Assembly (NCBI RefSeq): GCF_000620845.1
Contig: NZ_KK211189.1
Location: 821,662 to 885,661, forward strand
Reading direction: 5' to 3'
DNA: 64,000 bases
From: Exiguobacterium marinum DSM 16307
GTDB taxonomy: Bacteria; Bacillota; Bacilli; Exiguobacteriales; Exiguobacteriaceae
The translations under genes and the position numbers were made by a program. Shown one piece after another: positions 50,524 through 59,389 of this stretch. Numbering within the stretch: position 1 is the stretch's first letter; the number at the start of each line of letters is the position of its first letter. A model generated the notes under the pieces. That model did not search any database. It was not told the DNA's origin and worked only from the letters and a program-made list of their open reading frames with translations.

Positions 50524-51966
50524 TTGATTACATTTTTCATCGCTTTAGGAATATTATTACTTGGCTATCTCGTATACGGTCGCTACGTCGAGAAGACGTT
50601 CGGCATCAAGGAGGAGCGGACGACGCCCGCCTACGCTTCCCGGGATGGCATCGACTACGTGCCAATGGGCAAGAAACGGAACTCGATGATTCAATTACTG
50701 AACATCGCCGGCGTCGGACCAATCTTCGGGCCGATCATGGGGGCGCTCTACGGACCGGTCGCCTTCCTTTGGATCGTGTTCGGGTCGATTTTTGCCGGGG
50801 CGGTGCACGACTATCTGACCGGGATGATCTCCCTGCGGAACAACGGGGCACACTTGCCACAGCTCGCGGAGAAGTTCCTCGGGCGCTCGCTCCGCCATGT
50901 CGTCAACGGGTTCGCACTTTTACTTCTCTTACTCGTCGGGACGGTGTTCGTCACGTCGCCGAGCAACATGATCAACAACTTGTTCGACGGGGACGCCTCG
51001 ACGCTCATGTTCGTCATCTTCGGCGTGTTCGCCTACTATATCTTGGCGACGCTTTTGCCGGTCGATAAGATCATCGGGCGCATCTACCCGTTCTTCGGGG
51101 CGCTCCTTGTCGTCAGCGCCATCGGGATCGCGGTCAGCCTGTTCGCACAGGGCTACCAGATCCCGGAGATGACATTGACGAACATGCATCCGGACGGCCT
51201 GCCGATCTGGCCGCTCCTCTTCTTCACGATCTCGTGCGGGGCGCTCTCCGGATTCCACGCGACACAGTCGCCGATCATCTCGCGAACGACGATGAAAGAG
51301 AGCAACGGTCGAGAAATCTTCTACGGCATGATGATCGCCGAGGCGGTCATCGCGATGGTCTGGGCCGGGGCGGCGATGGCCATCTTCGAGCCGGGCGAAT
51401 TGCTCGGACTCATCAACTCAGGGACGCCGGCACTCGTCGTCCAGGAGGTGGCGACGCTCATGCTCGGCAGCATCGGCGGGACGCTCGCGATCCTCGGGGT
51501 CATCGTCCTGCCGATCACGTCAGGCGACACGGCGTTCCGTAGCGCCCGGATGATCATCGCGGACTACTTGTCGGTCGCACAGAAGAAGTTCTCGTCACGC
51601 CTCTGGATCGCGCTCCCACTCTTCGCGATCTCATACGTGCTCACGAATATGGACTTCCAGATGCTCTGGCAATACTTCAACTGGGCAAACCAGACGACGG
51701 CGGTCATCGCACTCTTCGTCGGGGCGATGTACCTCTACATCAAAGGAAACAACCACCACATCGCGCTCCTTCCGGGGACGTTCATGTTGTATGCGGTCTG
51801 GTTCTACATCTTGACGGCGCCGATCGGCTTCAAGCTCGATGGGGTCCTGCCGTACGTCCTCTCGACACTCGGGACGCTGACGCTGCTCGTCCTATTCCAT
51901 AGGCGGGCACGCGCGATGCGGGCGGCACAGATGGAGTGTGACATTCCAGTGAAAGAAGTCGCATGA
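50524..51966 (+). CDS. cstA: CstA-family peptide/pyruvate transporter
   Basis: A 480-residue, many-span membrane protein of the carbon-starvation CstA/BtsT family, whose members import peptides or pyruvate. Motifs include GYLVYGRYVEKTFGI, TPAYASRDGIDYVPM, LLNIAGVGPIFGPIMGALYGPVAFLWIVFGSIFAGAVHDYLTGM, SCGALSGFHATQSPIISRT and ITSGDTAFRSARMIIADYL. The frame extends upstream to 50425, but GGAGG at 50511 is 8 bases ahead of TTG 50524, giving the family-like start MITFFIALGILLLGY. From about 50575 onward the gene is clearly richer in G and C (roughly 60 per cent) than its neighbours. Confidence 0.88.
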   Translation: MITFFIALGILLLGYLVYGRYVEKTFGIKEERTTPAYASRDGIDYVPMGKKRNSMIQLLNIAGVGPIFGPIMGALYGPVAFLWIVFGSIFAGAVHDYLTGMISLRNNGAHLPQLAEKFLGRSLRHVVNGFALLLLLLVGTVFVTSPSNMINNLFDGDASTLMFVIFGVFAYYILATLLPVDKIIGRIYPFFGALLVVSAIGIAVSLFAQGYQIPEMTLTNMHPDGLPIWPLLFFTISCGALSGFHATQSPIISRTTMKESNGREIFYGMMIAEAVIAMVWAGAAMAIFEPGELLGLINSGTPALVVQEVATLMLGSIGGTLAILGVIVLPITSGDTAFRSARMIIADYLSVAQKKFSSRLWIALPLFAISYVLTNMDFQMLWQYFNWANQTTAVIALFVGAMYLYIKGNNHHIALLPGTFMLYAVWFYILTAPIGFKLDGVLPYVLSTLGTLTLLVLFHRRARAMRAAQMECDIPVKEVA

Positions 51967-52005
51967 AAAAGGTTCGGCTGATCAAAAGTATCAGTCGAAC
52001 CTTTT
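51967..52005. terminator. Bidirectional terminator between cstA and the orphan kinase
   Basis: A 16-bp stem (51967-51982 with 51990-52005, one wobble) with A and T tracts, placed across the convergent 3' ends. Confidence 0.85.
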
Positions 52006-53136
52006 CGCGTATGGTGGCGTACGAACATAAGAAGATGCGTGACGTGCATGCAATTCAATCGTGAATGTCGTACCTTCTTCATAAACGGAGTCCGCATGGA
52101 TTCCCCAACCATGGGCCTCGGCAATTCGCTTACAAATACGTAGACCGAGCCCTGTTCCTTTAATGGTGTGATGGGCTTTCGAATCGACACGATAGTATTC
52201 ATCAAAGACATATGGAAGTGCATCCGCTGGAATTCCGATTCCTGTGTCAGAGACGGATAAGGTGACGATACCTGCCTGATCCTCGACCTGTGTGTGCACA
52301 GTTCCTCCTTCAGGGGAGTATTTAATCGCATTTCCAATCAGATTATGGAGCATTTGTTTCAGTTTTTCTTCGTCTGCTTGAATATGGATGGGAGGAGCAG
52401 CGTAAGTCACTTCATGATTTGGTGACATGGCCTGATAACTCTCCGTGATGTCTTTAAGCAAAGGAAGAAGGGGAAAGGTTGTGACGGTCAGTTGTTCTGC
52501 CGAATAATCAATTTTTTGATAATCGAGGAAGTTATCGACGAGTCGATCTAACCGCTCTGCCTCTTCTTTGACATGTCGCAACATTTTGGACGTTTTTTCA
52601 TTACCATCATGATTGTTCATCAACAATTCAGTATAGCCATGAATGGCAGTCAGAGGAGTACGGAAGTCATGGGACAGTTCAGCGATAAACGCGTTTCTTC
52701 GTTCTTCAAAGCGAACGGTTTCGGTTTGATCACGCCACATGATGAAGACGCCTCTTGGTGTTCGGGTGAAGTTGAAGATCAGGTGTAGCGTCCGGTCATC
52801 AAACCGAACGCGTCGTGACGTCATGCTTGGCCATGTCTCGGTCTCGCACTCGAGCAATTCTTGAATCATGTGCGCAACTTGCGCCATATCTGCTCCATGC
52901 TCTTCAAAAATTGTATAGAGGAAACGAGTTAACGTTTCCATGGAAGTGAACGATTGTGTCATCATCGAAGGGCACCAGTGACGAAGCAGGTGATTCGTAT
53001 AAAGACGGTGTTTCGAAAAATCGATATAACACATCGCATCCTGCACTTCTTCCACAACGGAAGCGATGGAGAACGTGTGACGTTCCTGTTTTTGACGAGC
53101 GGATCGTTTTTGTACTACCCTACGAAATCGGCGCAT
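51991..53136 (-). CDS. Cytoplasmic PAS histidine kinase (orphan)
   Basis: The 381-residue soluble kinase begins with a basic N-terminus (RRFRRVVQKRSARQKQER) and no membrane span. A PAS-like sensor follows (about 25-155: DAMCYIDFSKHRLYTNHLL, VFIMWRDQTETVRFEERR). Next come HisKA (IAELSHDFRTPLTAIHGY) and HATPase (LIGNAIKYSPEGG, DTGIGIP, GTGLGLRICKRIAEAHGW). TTG 53154 is in frame but overlaps GAGGAGG; ATG 53136 is 7 bases beyond it. No response regulator is adjacent. Two cysteines in the PAS part might hold a ligand, but nothing firm can be said. Confidence 0.82.
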   Translation of the reverse strand: MRRFRRVVQKRSARQKQERHTFSIASVVEEVQDAMCYIDFSKHRLYTNHLLRHWCPSMMTQSFTSMETLTRFLYTIFEEHGADMAQVAHMIQELLECETETWPSMTSRRVRFDDRTLHLIFNFTRTPRGVFIMWRDQTETVRFEERRNAFIAELSHDFRTPLTAIHGYTELLMNNHDGNEKTSKMLRHVKEEAERLDRLVDNFLDYQKIDYSAEQLTVTTFPLLPLLKDITESYQAMSPNHEVTYAAPPIHIQADEEKLKQMLHNLIGNAIKYSPEGGTVHTQVEDQAGIVTLSVSDTGIGIPADALPYVFDEYYRVDSKAHHTIKGTGLGLRICKRIAEAHGWGIHADSVYEEGTTFTIELHARHASSYVRTPPYAKRFD

Positions 53137-53254
53137 CAACCTACCTCCTCGCAATCATTTGTACAGTCGTTCACAACTAGTATACGACATTCGAGCAGGA
53201 ATCCCTATACAGGCGATAGTCCTAACAGAAACGTACCGAAATTGGGACGGACAT

Positions 53255-53291
53255 GCAAAATACCTCTCCGTTGAGTGAACGGAGAGGTATT
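53255..53291 (-). terminator. Terminator of the multicopper oxidase gene
   Basis: A perfect 14-bp stem (53259-53272 with 53278-53291) with a GAGTG loop, ending in TTTT on the minus strand. Confidence 0.8.
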
Positions 53292-53294
53292 GGG

Positions 53295-54815
53295 TCATTC
53301 GGTCACATTTAATTGTCCCATCATCCCGTTCTCTTCATGCTCGAGGATGTGGCAATGATACATGAACGTGCCGGTTTCGGTGAAGGTAAGTTCAATTTTT
53401 ACCCGTTCATCAGGAGCGACGGCTACCGTGTCTTTCCAACCTTTCTCATAATCGGCTGGTGGGTTGCCATCTCGACTGATGATTCGGAACTGGACACCGT
53501 GAATGTGGAAGGGATGCGTCATCCCGCCCATCATGTCTGGTTTGTTCTCGATTTCCCATATCTCTGTGTCCCCTTGTTTCACTTTTATATCGATTCGGTC
53601 TGGATCATACGTATCGCCGTTGATGGACACCATGTTCCCCATCCCGAACAAGGTGAGCTGACGGTCTGTTTTCGTATTCACTGGAGTCGGTGTTTTCTTG
53701 CTCGTTGGTATATCGATGGACGCTTTGTCGAGTTCACCAACACGAAACGTAGTGAAAGATACTCCATCAGCCTCTAAGGCGACATCATCTTCTATTTCTG
53801 AAAAATCAATCAACACTTCGGCCCGTTCACCTGGTGTCAACGAGATGGTCTTCAAAGAAACCGGTTGTTCCAACAGCCCGCCGTCTGCCGCGATTTGCGT
53901 CATGTTTTCCCCATTCGATAGTGTAAAGTCAAAATCGCGCGCGTTCGAACCATTGACAAGGCGGACTCGGAGCGTTTCGGTTTGGACATCAAACGTTGTA
54001 TTAATGGCTCCGTTCGCAAGAATCGTATCGCCCGTCGTCCCGTCGACGTTCATATGAGCATCGTAGTCAAGTTCACCATCTTTTGTGAAGAGCCGATCCT
54101 GTACGATAAGCGGGATGTCGTCGACACCATAGTCATTCGGGAGACCACTCTGTGCATCGTCGGTCACATAAAGAAGACCGGCGAGCCCTTTGTAAACTTG
54201 TTCAGCTGTTGCGCCCATCGGATGGGGGTGAAACCAAAGCGTACTCGGCTCTTGGTCGATATCGAGTCGAACTTGTGCACGGTCGCCCGCTGCTATAGCT
54301 TGATGCGGCCCTCCGTCCATTTCGGCAGGGATGACAAGACCGTGCCAGTGGAACGTTGTCGGTTCATCCAATCGGTTGATTGTATCAATCACGACCGTCT
54401 TTCCTTTTGGGAGCTCGAGCATCGGTCCGAGTAAGTTCCCGTTATATCCAAGCGTTTCTGTCGATTTTCCATTTTGAAAGAACCGTGACGTTCCTTCATC
54501 TGCTACTACCGTATAATAGACGGTACTGTCCGTGACGCGGTCTGGTTTCAAGGGGGAGGGAATCGGAAGCGATTGTTCCGGTTCGTCAGATGCCTCGATT
54601 GCTTGCGTCGTTCCGTGTCCCATCGGTCCGCCATTTCCTGTCATTCCATCGTTGCCCATCATATTATCATCCATCTGTTCAAACGTTGAATTGTCGCCCC
54701 ACATATGATTCATATTGTTCATGTTCCATCTTCCATTGAATAAGACGAACAGTAGAACTAGAATGATCCCGATCAATATCCCCGTTAATAGGAACCATAT
54801 TCCTTTTGATTTCAT
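53295..54815 (-). CDS. Multicopper oxidase (CueO/CotA-like), membrane-anchored
   Basis: The 506-residue protein probably oxidises Cu(I) to less toxic Cu(II) outside the membrane. An N-terminal anchor (about 6-27) is followed by a Met/Asn/Gly/His-rich linker (about 30-70) suited to Cu(I) capture. Three cupredoxin domains carry the copper ligands HWHG (156-159), HPHP (196-199), HPFHIHG (434-440) and HCHILEHEENGMM (487-499), with the type 1 axial Met498. AAAGGAG precedes the ATG on the minus strand. It is divergent from the CopB ATPase across a shared 133-base promoter region. Confidence 0.93.
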   Translation of the reverse strand: MKSKGIWFLLTGILIGIILVLLFVLFNGRWNMNNMNHMWGDNSTFEQMDDNMMGNDGMTGNGGPMGHGTTQAIEASDEPEQSLPIPSPLKPDRVTDSTVYYTVVADEGTSRFFQNGKSTETLGYNGNLLGPMLELPKGKTVVIDTINRLDEPTTFHWHGLVIPAEMDGGPHQAIAAGDRAQVRLDIDQEPSTLWFHPHPMGATAEQVYKGLAGLLYVTDDAQSGLPNDYGVDDIPLIVQDRLFTKDGELDYDAHMNVDGTTGDTILANGAINTTFDVQTETLRVRLVNGSNARDFDFTLSNGENMTQIAADGGLLEQPVSLKTISLTPGERAEVLIDFSEIEDDVALEADGVSFTTFRVGELDKASIDIPTSKKTPTPVNTKTDRQLTLFGMGNMVSINGDTYDPDRIDIKVKQGDTEIWEIENKPDMMGGMTHPFHIHGVQFRIISRDGNPPADYEKGWKDTVAVAPDERVKIELTFTETGTFMYHCHILEHEENGMMGQLNVTE

Positions 54816-54867
54816 CCTATAACACTCCTTTATTATTCAGTCCTTACTTTGTTTTACCACTTAATTG

Positions 54868-54884
54868 TGAAAGAAACATGAAAG
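54868..54884 (+). promoter_or_regulatory. Direct repeat TGAAA-N6-TGAAAG in the oxidase/CopB intergenic region
   Basis: TGAAA (54868-54872) and TGAAAG (54879-54884) repeat with 11-bp period, preceded by TTG. The same arrangement occurs at 60483 in the other copper promoter region. It is a candidate site for the OmpR-type regulator encoded at 59386-60060. Confidence 0.55.
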
Positions 54885-54899
54885 CCTAAATTCGTTTAT

Positions 54900-54924
54900 T
54901 GATATACCGCATAGGGGTATATCA
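54900..54924. promoter_or_regulatory. CsoR-like operator ahead of copB
   Basis: TGATATACC and GGTATATCA form perfect 9-bp arms around GCATAGG. A TATACC...GGTATA palindrome with a short G-rich centre resembles operators of CsoR copper repressors. It lies 24 bases before the copB ATG, where it could cover the promoter. No csoR gene is in the window. Confidence 0.55.
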
Positions 54925-54948
54925 TCCGTATAAAGGAGAGGATGAATA

Positions 54949-56958
54949 ATGGAGCATGAACATCACGAACATCATGAACACCATGAAGATAGTCATGATT
55001 CTCATCACGGAGGACATGGACATGAACATATGATTGAAGACTTTAAACGGCGCTTTTTTGTTTCGCTCGGTCTGATGATTCCGATCCTCCTGTTGTCGGA
55101 TATGATTCAAGAATGGCTTCGATTTGAACTTGATTTTCCATTTGAAAAAACAATCTTGTTTGTCTTAGCGACGATTGTGTATGTATACGGTGGATGGCCA
55201 TTCTTAAAAGGGAGTGTGGAGGAGCTGTGGGATCGTAGCCCGGGTATGATGATGCTGATTGGCTTGGCAATCAGTGTCGCTTACTTCTATAGTGCCGCTG
55301 TCGTCTTTGGATACGGAAGTGGCCATGACTTCTTTTGGGAACTCGCTTCACTGATTGTGATCATGCTACTCGGTCACTGGATTGAAATGCGTTCGGTCAT
55401 GGGGGCGTCAAATGCGTTGGAGCAACTCGTCCAACTGTTACCGAACGAGGCGCATCGCATCAACGGGGAAGAGACGGAGGACGTCCCGATCTCTGAGCTT
55501 AAAGAAGGAGATCGGATTCTCGTCAAACCAGGGGAACAGGTTCCGGTAGACGGGAAGATTATCAAAGGGCAGACGACAATCGATGAGTCGATGTTGACAG
55601 GTGAATCGGTCCCGGTCGAAAAGTCCGAAGGTGAGGACGTCATCGCAGGTTCCATCAACCAAGAAGGGAGTTTGACGATTGAAACGATCGGTACGGGAGA
55701 AACTACGTATTTGTCAAAAGTCATCGAGTTGGTGAGCGAAGCCCAAAAATCTAAGTCACGTGCTCAAAACCTAGCGAATCGTGCAGCAAAATACTTGTTT
55801 TACATCGCGATTGCTGCTGGAGTCATCACGTTCACCATCTGGTTCATGCTCGGCTATTCGGTCGGAACGGCGGTCGAACGGATGGTGACGGTCATGGTCA
55901 TCTCGTGTCCGCATGCACTCGGACTGGCGACACCGCTCGTCGTCGCAGTTTCGACAACGCTATCGGCGAAACAAGGTCTTCTCATCCGTAATCGGACCCA
56001 ATTTGAAGAAGCACGTCGACTCGATGCCATCATCTTTGATAAGACCGGTACGTTGACGGAAGGGAATTTCGGCGTCACGGACGTACAGGCGAGCTCATCT
56101 TATACGGAAGAAGATGTGTTACAACTTGCAGGATCGGTTGAGCGTGAGTCGCAACATCCACTCGCACAAGGAGTATTGAGAGAAATAGAAAAACGGGAGT
56201 TGAAGCTCTCCGCTGTCGATCATTTTGGCTCCATGACAGGTGTCGGTTTAGAAGGAACGGTCGACGGTGCGCACATACAAGTCGTCAGTCCACGTCATAT
56301 CCGTGATCAACACATTCAAATCGACGAAGAGACGTTCACGCGATTATCGGAAGAAGGCAAGACCGTCGTCTTTGTCTTGAAGGACGGGGAATGGGTCGGT
56401 ATGATTGCGATGGCCGATCTAGTACGGGAAGAGGCGAAGGAGACCGTCGAGGCTCTTCGTGAAAAAGGCATCCGCTCCATCATGTTGACGGGGGACAACG
56501 AGAAGGTCGCGCATTGGGTCGCGGGTCAGCTCGGTATCGATGACGTGTATGCCGAAGTATTGCCAGACGACAAGGCGAACCAGGTAAAAGACGTCCAGAA
56601 AGATGGCAGCAAAGTAGCGATGGTCGGAGATGGGATCAATGATGCCCCGGCCCTAGCGCAAGCGGATGTCGGCATCGCAATCGGGAGCGGGACAGACGTT
56701 GCCGTCGAGACGGCAGACATCGTCCTCGTCCGCAGTAATCCGAAAGATGTCCTATCGATTTTGGAACTTTCACAAAACACGTATCGTAAGATGATTCAAA
56801 ATCTATGGTGGGCCGCTGGTTACAACATCGTCGCCATCCCACTCGCTGCGGGCGTGTTGGCACCAATTGGCATTATCCTATCACCAGCCATCGGTGCCGT
56901 TTTGATGAGTCTAAGTACAATCATTGTCGCCATCAACGCCCGACTTTTGAAGATTTAA
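54949..56958 (+). CDS. copB: CopB-type copper/silver P-type ATPase
   Basis: Exports copper (P1B-3 type) at the cost of ATP. The 669-residue protein has a His-rich N-terminus (13 His in the first 27 residues) instead of CXXC domains. It also shows LTGESVPVEKSEGE (actuator), the membrane metal site CPH at 320-322, phosphorylation Asp364 in DKTGTLTEG, the HP motif SQHPLAQG, and the hinge MVGDGINDAPALAQADVGIAIGSGTDVA. CPH rather than CPC marks the CopB class. AAGGAGAG precedes the ATG at 8 bases. It heads an operon or closely spaced pair with the lipoprotein gene downstream. Confidence 0.95.
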   Translation: MEHEHHEHHEHHEDSHDSHHGGHGHEHMIEDFKRRFFVSLGLMIPILLLSDMIQEWLRFELDFPFEKTILFVLATIVYVYGGWPFLKGSVEELWDRSPGMMMLIGLAISVAYFYSAAVVFGYGSGHDFFWELASLIVIMLLGHWIEMRSVMGASNALEQLVQLLPNEAHRINGEETEDVPISELKEGDRILVKPGEQVPVDGKIIKGQTTIDESMLTGESVPVEKSEGEDVIAGSINQEGSLTIETIGTGETTYLSKVIELVSEAQKSKSRAQNLANRAAKYLFYIAIAAGVITFTIWFMLGYSVGTAVERMVTVMVISCPHALGLATPLVVAVSTTLSAKQGLLIRNRTQFEEARRLDAIIFDKTGTLTEGNFGVTDVQASSSYTEEDVLQLAGSVERESQHPLAQGVLREIEKRELKLSAVDHFGSMTGVGLEGTVDGAHIQVVSPRHIRDQHIQIDEETFTRLSEEGKTVVFVLKDGEWVGMIAMADLVREEAKETVEALREKGIRSIMLTGDNEKVAHWVAGQLGIDDVYAEVLPDDKANQVKDVQKDGSKVAMVGDGINDAPALAQADVGIAIGSGTDVAVETADIVLVRSNPKDVLSILELSQNTYRKMIQNLWWAAGYNIVAIPLAAGVLAPIGIILSPAIGAVLMSLSTIIVAINARLLKI

Positions 56959-57016
56959 CAAGTTTTTCATCTTTAGCACGTATGCTAGATAGGATGCTAA
57001 TGATGGAGGGATCGAG

Positions 57017-57961
57017 ATGAAACGAACGTTAATGCTCTCACTATTACTGACTCCACTGCTCTTGTCGGCGTGTGGAGCAGAAGAGGCGCCATCGGATACA
57101 AACCAATCAGAAAACGAAACGACAGCGACACAGGACATGTGGCAACGCGTGGGAGAGGATGAAATGGTCTCCCACATCCACGGGGCAGGATTTTGGCAAG
57201 ACGACGAACGTCCTGTCATCGCAACTCATGCCGGGTTAATGGAATATCGAGAAGACGGTTGGTATACGCTTCCGACAAATCGCCATGACTATATGGGGTT
57301 TGAAGTCGTCGAGGATGGATTTTATGCGAGCGGTCACCCCGATCGTCGGACAGATTTCAAAAATCCACTTGGGGTCATGCATGGAAAAAATCATGGGGTG
57401 GTACTCGAGAGTCGGTCGCTTGAAGGCGAGGCAGATTTTCACTATATGAGCGCCGGTTATGCCACAGGTACACTCTACGTTTACCTGGAAGAAGCGACCT
57501 CGGAGCTAGAACCGGGATTTTATCGTTCCATCGATGGTGGGAGCTCATTTGAACCGATGCAGGTGCAAGGAATAGAGGAAGCGCAAGTGGCAGGTATCGT
57601 CGCCGATGCGACGGATGCGGAGCGCGTCTTTTTGTACGGGCCGTCCGGCATCCTCGTTTCAAGTAACTCTGGAGATTCGTTCGAGCCACTTGTTGAAACA
57701 GAACAAGTTGTCACGGTCGGAGCGGATGAGGGGCAGTTGGCCTACGTACGACAGACAGATGGTTCTTTCGAAGGGGTTCGTTTCAACTTAGACGATGAGT
57801 CGACAGAGACGTTCAACCTTCCAGAGCTTCAAGCGGACGCTGTGCCAATCGAATTGGCAGTCAAAGAGAAGCGTATGTTGCTCGTCACATCGGATAACAG
57901 CGTATATGAGTTTACAGACGGGGAATGGGAGATGCGCCTCGACAAAGGTGAGCTCAACTGA
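57017..57961 (+). CDS. Copper-island lipoprotein with beta-propeller-like repeats (F510_1955-type)
   Basis: A 314-residue exported lipoprotein: signal peptide and lipobox LLLSAC (Cys18), then an acidic linker. A domain with BNR/sialidase-like blades follows (ADDFHYM-type SAGYATGTLYVYLEE, GFYRSIDGGSSFEPMQ, GILVSSNSGDSFEPL). The segment SHIHGAGFWQDDERPVIATHAGLMEYREDGWY is typical of proteins annotated as F510_1955-family glycosylhydrolase, found beside metal-resistance genes. No active-site assignment is possible. It follows copB by 58 bases with GGAGGG. A role at the cell surface in copper handling is inferred only from location. Confidence 0.7.
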   Translation: MKRTLMLSLLLTPLLLSACGAEEAPSDTNQSENETTATQDMWQRVGEDEMVSHIHGAGFWQDDERPVIATHAGLMEYREDGWYTLPTNRHDYMGFEVVEDGFYASGHPDRRTDFKNPLGVMHGKNHGVVLESRSLEGEADFHYMSAGYATGTLYVYLEEATSELEPGFYRSIDGGSSFEPMQVQGIEEAQVAGIVADATDAERVFLYGPSGILVSSNSGDSFEPLVETEQVVTVGADEGQLAYVRQTDGSFEGVRFNLDDESTETFNLPELQADAVPIELAVKEKRMLLVTSDNSVYEFTDGEWEMRLDKGELN

Positions 57962-57963
57962 TC

Positions 57964-57999
57964 AAAAGACGCCTTTCCATTAAAGGATAGGCGTCTTTT
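57964..57999. terminator. Bidirectional terminator between the lipoprotein and kinase genes
   Basis: A 15-pair stem with one mismatch (57964-57978 with 57984-57998 approximately) flanked by A and T tracts, at convergent gene ends. Confidence 0.75.
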
Positions 58000-59389
58000 T
58001 GTCGAGTGGAAGCATGATGGTGAAAGAAGTGCCCGATGCGTCAGACGTGACTGTCAATTCTCCGCCATGACGGTTGACGATTTGGTCAGCGATGGCGAGT
58101 CCGAGTCCACTGCCACCGGTCTGTCGGGACCGTGATTTTTCCACACGATACAGGCGGTCAAAAATGTGAGGTAAATCTTTTTCAGGAATGCCTTTCCCAT
58201 TGTCTGTAATGGTCAGGATCAGGTGAGTGTCCGTGACGTTTGAGCGTAGGGAGACATGAGAGGCCTCACTATGTTCAATCGCATTATGGGCGATGGAGCG
58301 GAAGACTTGGAGCATCCGGTGCCGATCCAATGTAAGAGCGATGTCTTGTTGTCCCGCGTTCGGTGCAGCATCGAAGTGAACCGTCGTCATCCGGAACATC
58401 GTATCGAGCATTCGACGTAAGTCCGCACAAAACGTCGTGACGGTCACTTCTTCTCGGTGCAACAAGAATGTGTTTTCATCGAGCTGTGCCAATTGAAACG
58501 CATTTTCGACGAGCTCTGTGAGCGACCGGCTCTCATCTAAAATCGTTTGAATCGACTGTTTGCGTAATGATTCGGGCGTGCTTTCTTTCGAAGCGATTTC
58601 GGCGTAACCCCTCAAGTAAGTGAGAGGGGTCTTGATTTCATGCGATAGGTCGGATAAAAACTGACGACGTTCCCGCCGTAGTCTTGATAGTTCCACTGAC
58701 ATCGATTCGATGGCACGCGCTAATTCACCGATTTCGTCGACACGATTCGTCGGTAACCGTAAATCGTCTGGGTTTGTCAATACGTTCTCCGTTGCTTGTT
58801 TCAATGATTGAATTGGTTTTGAAATCAATCGACTCAAGAGGATGAACGTCAAGACGGTCGTTACGAGCGCGATCGCCGTGATATATAGGAATCGCCACTG
58901 GAGCCGATGGCTAATTCCATGAATGATTTCGGTCGGTAAAAACATATAGACGTATCCATACCGTCTGTCGGTATCATCTGTGATTGGCGTACGAACGCTC
59001 AAATACGGTTCGTTTTCCCAGTCGTCCTCTAGGACAGTCGTGTCGTCGAAGGGGCCAGTTTGTTTTTTAGAATCGACTGTATCGGCAAGGACTTGGGGAA
59101 AGAAGCGTGAAGTCTGAAGAAGATGATGCGTGGGATCAGTGATGGCGACTTTCGTATCGGTCTCACTTTCCATGGTCGCTACATGATCAATCGTCTCTTC
59201 GGAAAAATTCATTGCTAATACGCTCGCATGGCTCTCGGCCCGAGATTCGAGGCGATTGATTTCTTCTACAACGCGTTCGCCGAGAAGCGTGTGATAGAGG
59301 AGAAGAAACAACACACCTTCAATCAATAGGGTTGATAGGAGAAAGACGAGGCTGATGCGAAACGGTAGACTGTTACGACTTCGCTTCAT
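57980..59389 (-). CDS. Envelope sensor histidine kinase of the copper island
   Basis: The 469-residue kinase has TM1 (about 10-32) and an extracellular sensor (about 33-165: HVATMESETDTKVAITDPTHHLLQTS). TM2 (about 170-192) is followed by HAMP, HisKA (FLSDLSHEIKTPLTYLRGYAEIA), and HATPase (IAHNAIEHSEASH, ITDNGKGIPEKDLPHIFDR, GGSGLGLAIADQIV). ATG 59389 overlaps the regulator stop (ATGA), so a longer start at 59428 is rejected. Its extracellular histidines could bind metal. The copper role is inferred from the neighbours and the shared TGAAA-N6-TGAAAG repeats. Confidence 0.88.
   Translation of the reverse strand: MKRSRNSLPFRISLVFLLSTLLIEGVLFLLLYHTLLGERVVEEINRLESRAESHASVLAMNFSEETIDHVATMESETDTKVAITDPTHHLLQTSRFFPQVLADTVDSKKQTGPFDDTTVLEDDWENEPYLSVRTPITDDTDRRYGYVYMFLPTEIIHGISHRLQWRFLYITAIALVTTVLTFILLSRLISKPIQSLKQATENVLTNPDDLRLPTNRVDEIGELARAIESMSVELSRLRRERRQFLSDLSHEIKTPLTYLRGYAEIASKESTPESLRKQSIQTILDESRSLTELVENAFQLAQLDENTFLLHREEVTVTTFCADLRRMLDTMFRMTTVHFDAAPNAGQQDIALTLDRHRMLQVFRSIAHNAIEHSEASHVSLRSNVTDTHLILTITDNGKGIPEKDLPHIFDRLYRVEKSRSRQTGGSGLGLAIADQIVNRHGGELTVTSDASGTSFTIMLPLDKKTPIL

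Noticed and set aside
50695-51557. Several long minus- and plus-strand frames inside cstA
   Set aside because: They are by-products of the high GC of cstA. Their products are Arg/Asp/His-rich low-complexity strings without domains or ribosome binding sites, while the cstA frame shows a full transporter.
51991-54815. Treating the orphan cytoplasmic kinase at 52 kb as part of the copper two-component system
   Set aside because: It is separated from the oxidase gene by a perfect terminator, has no adjacent regulator, and lacks the TGAAA repeat in its promoter.
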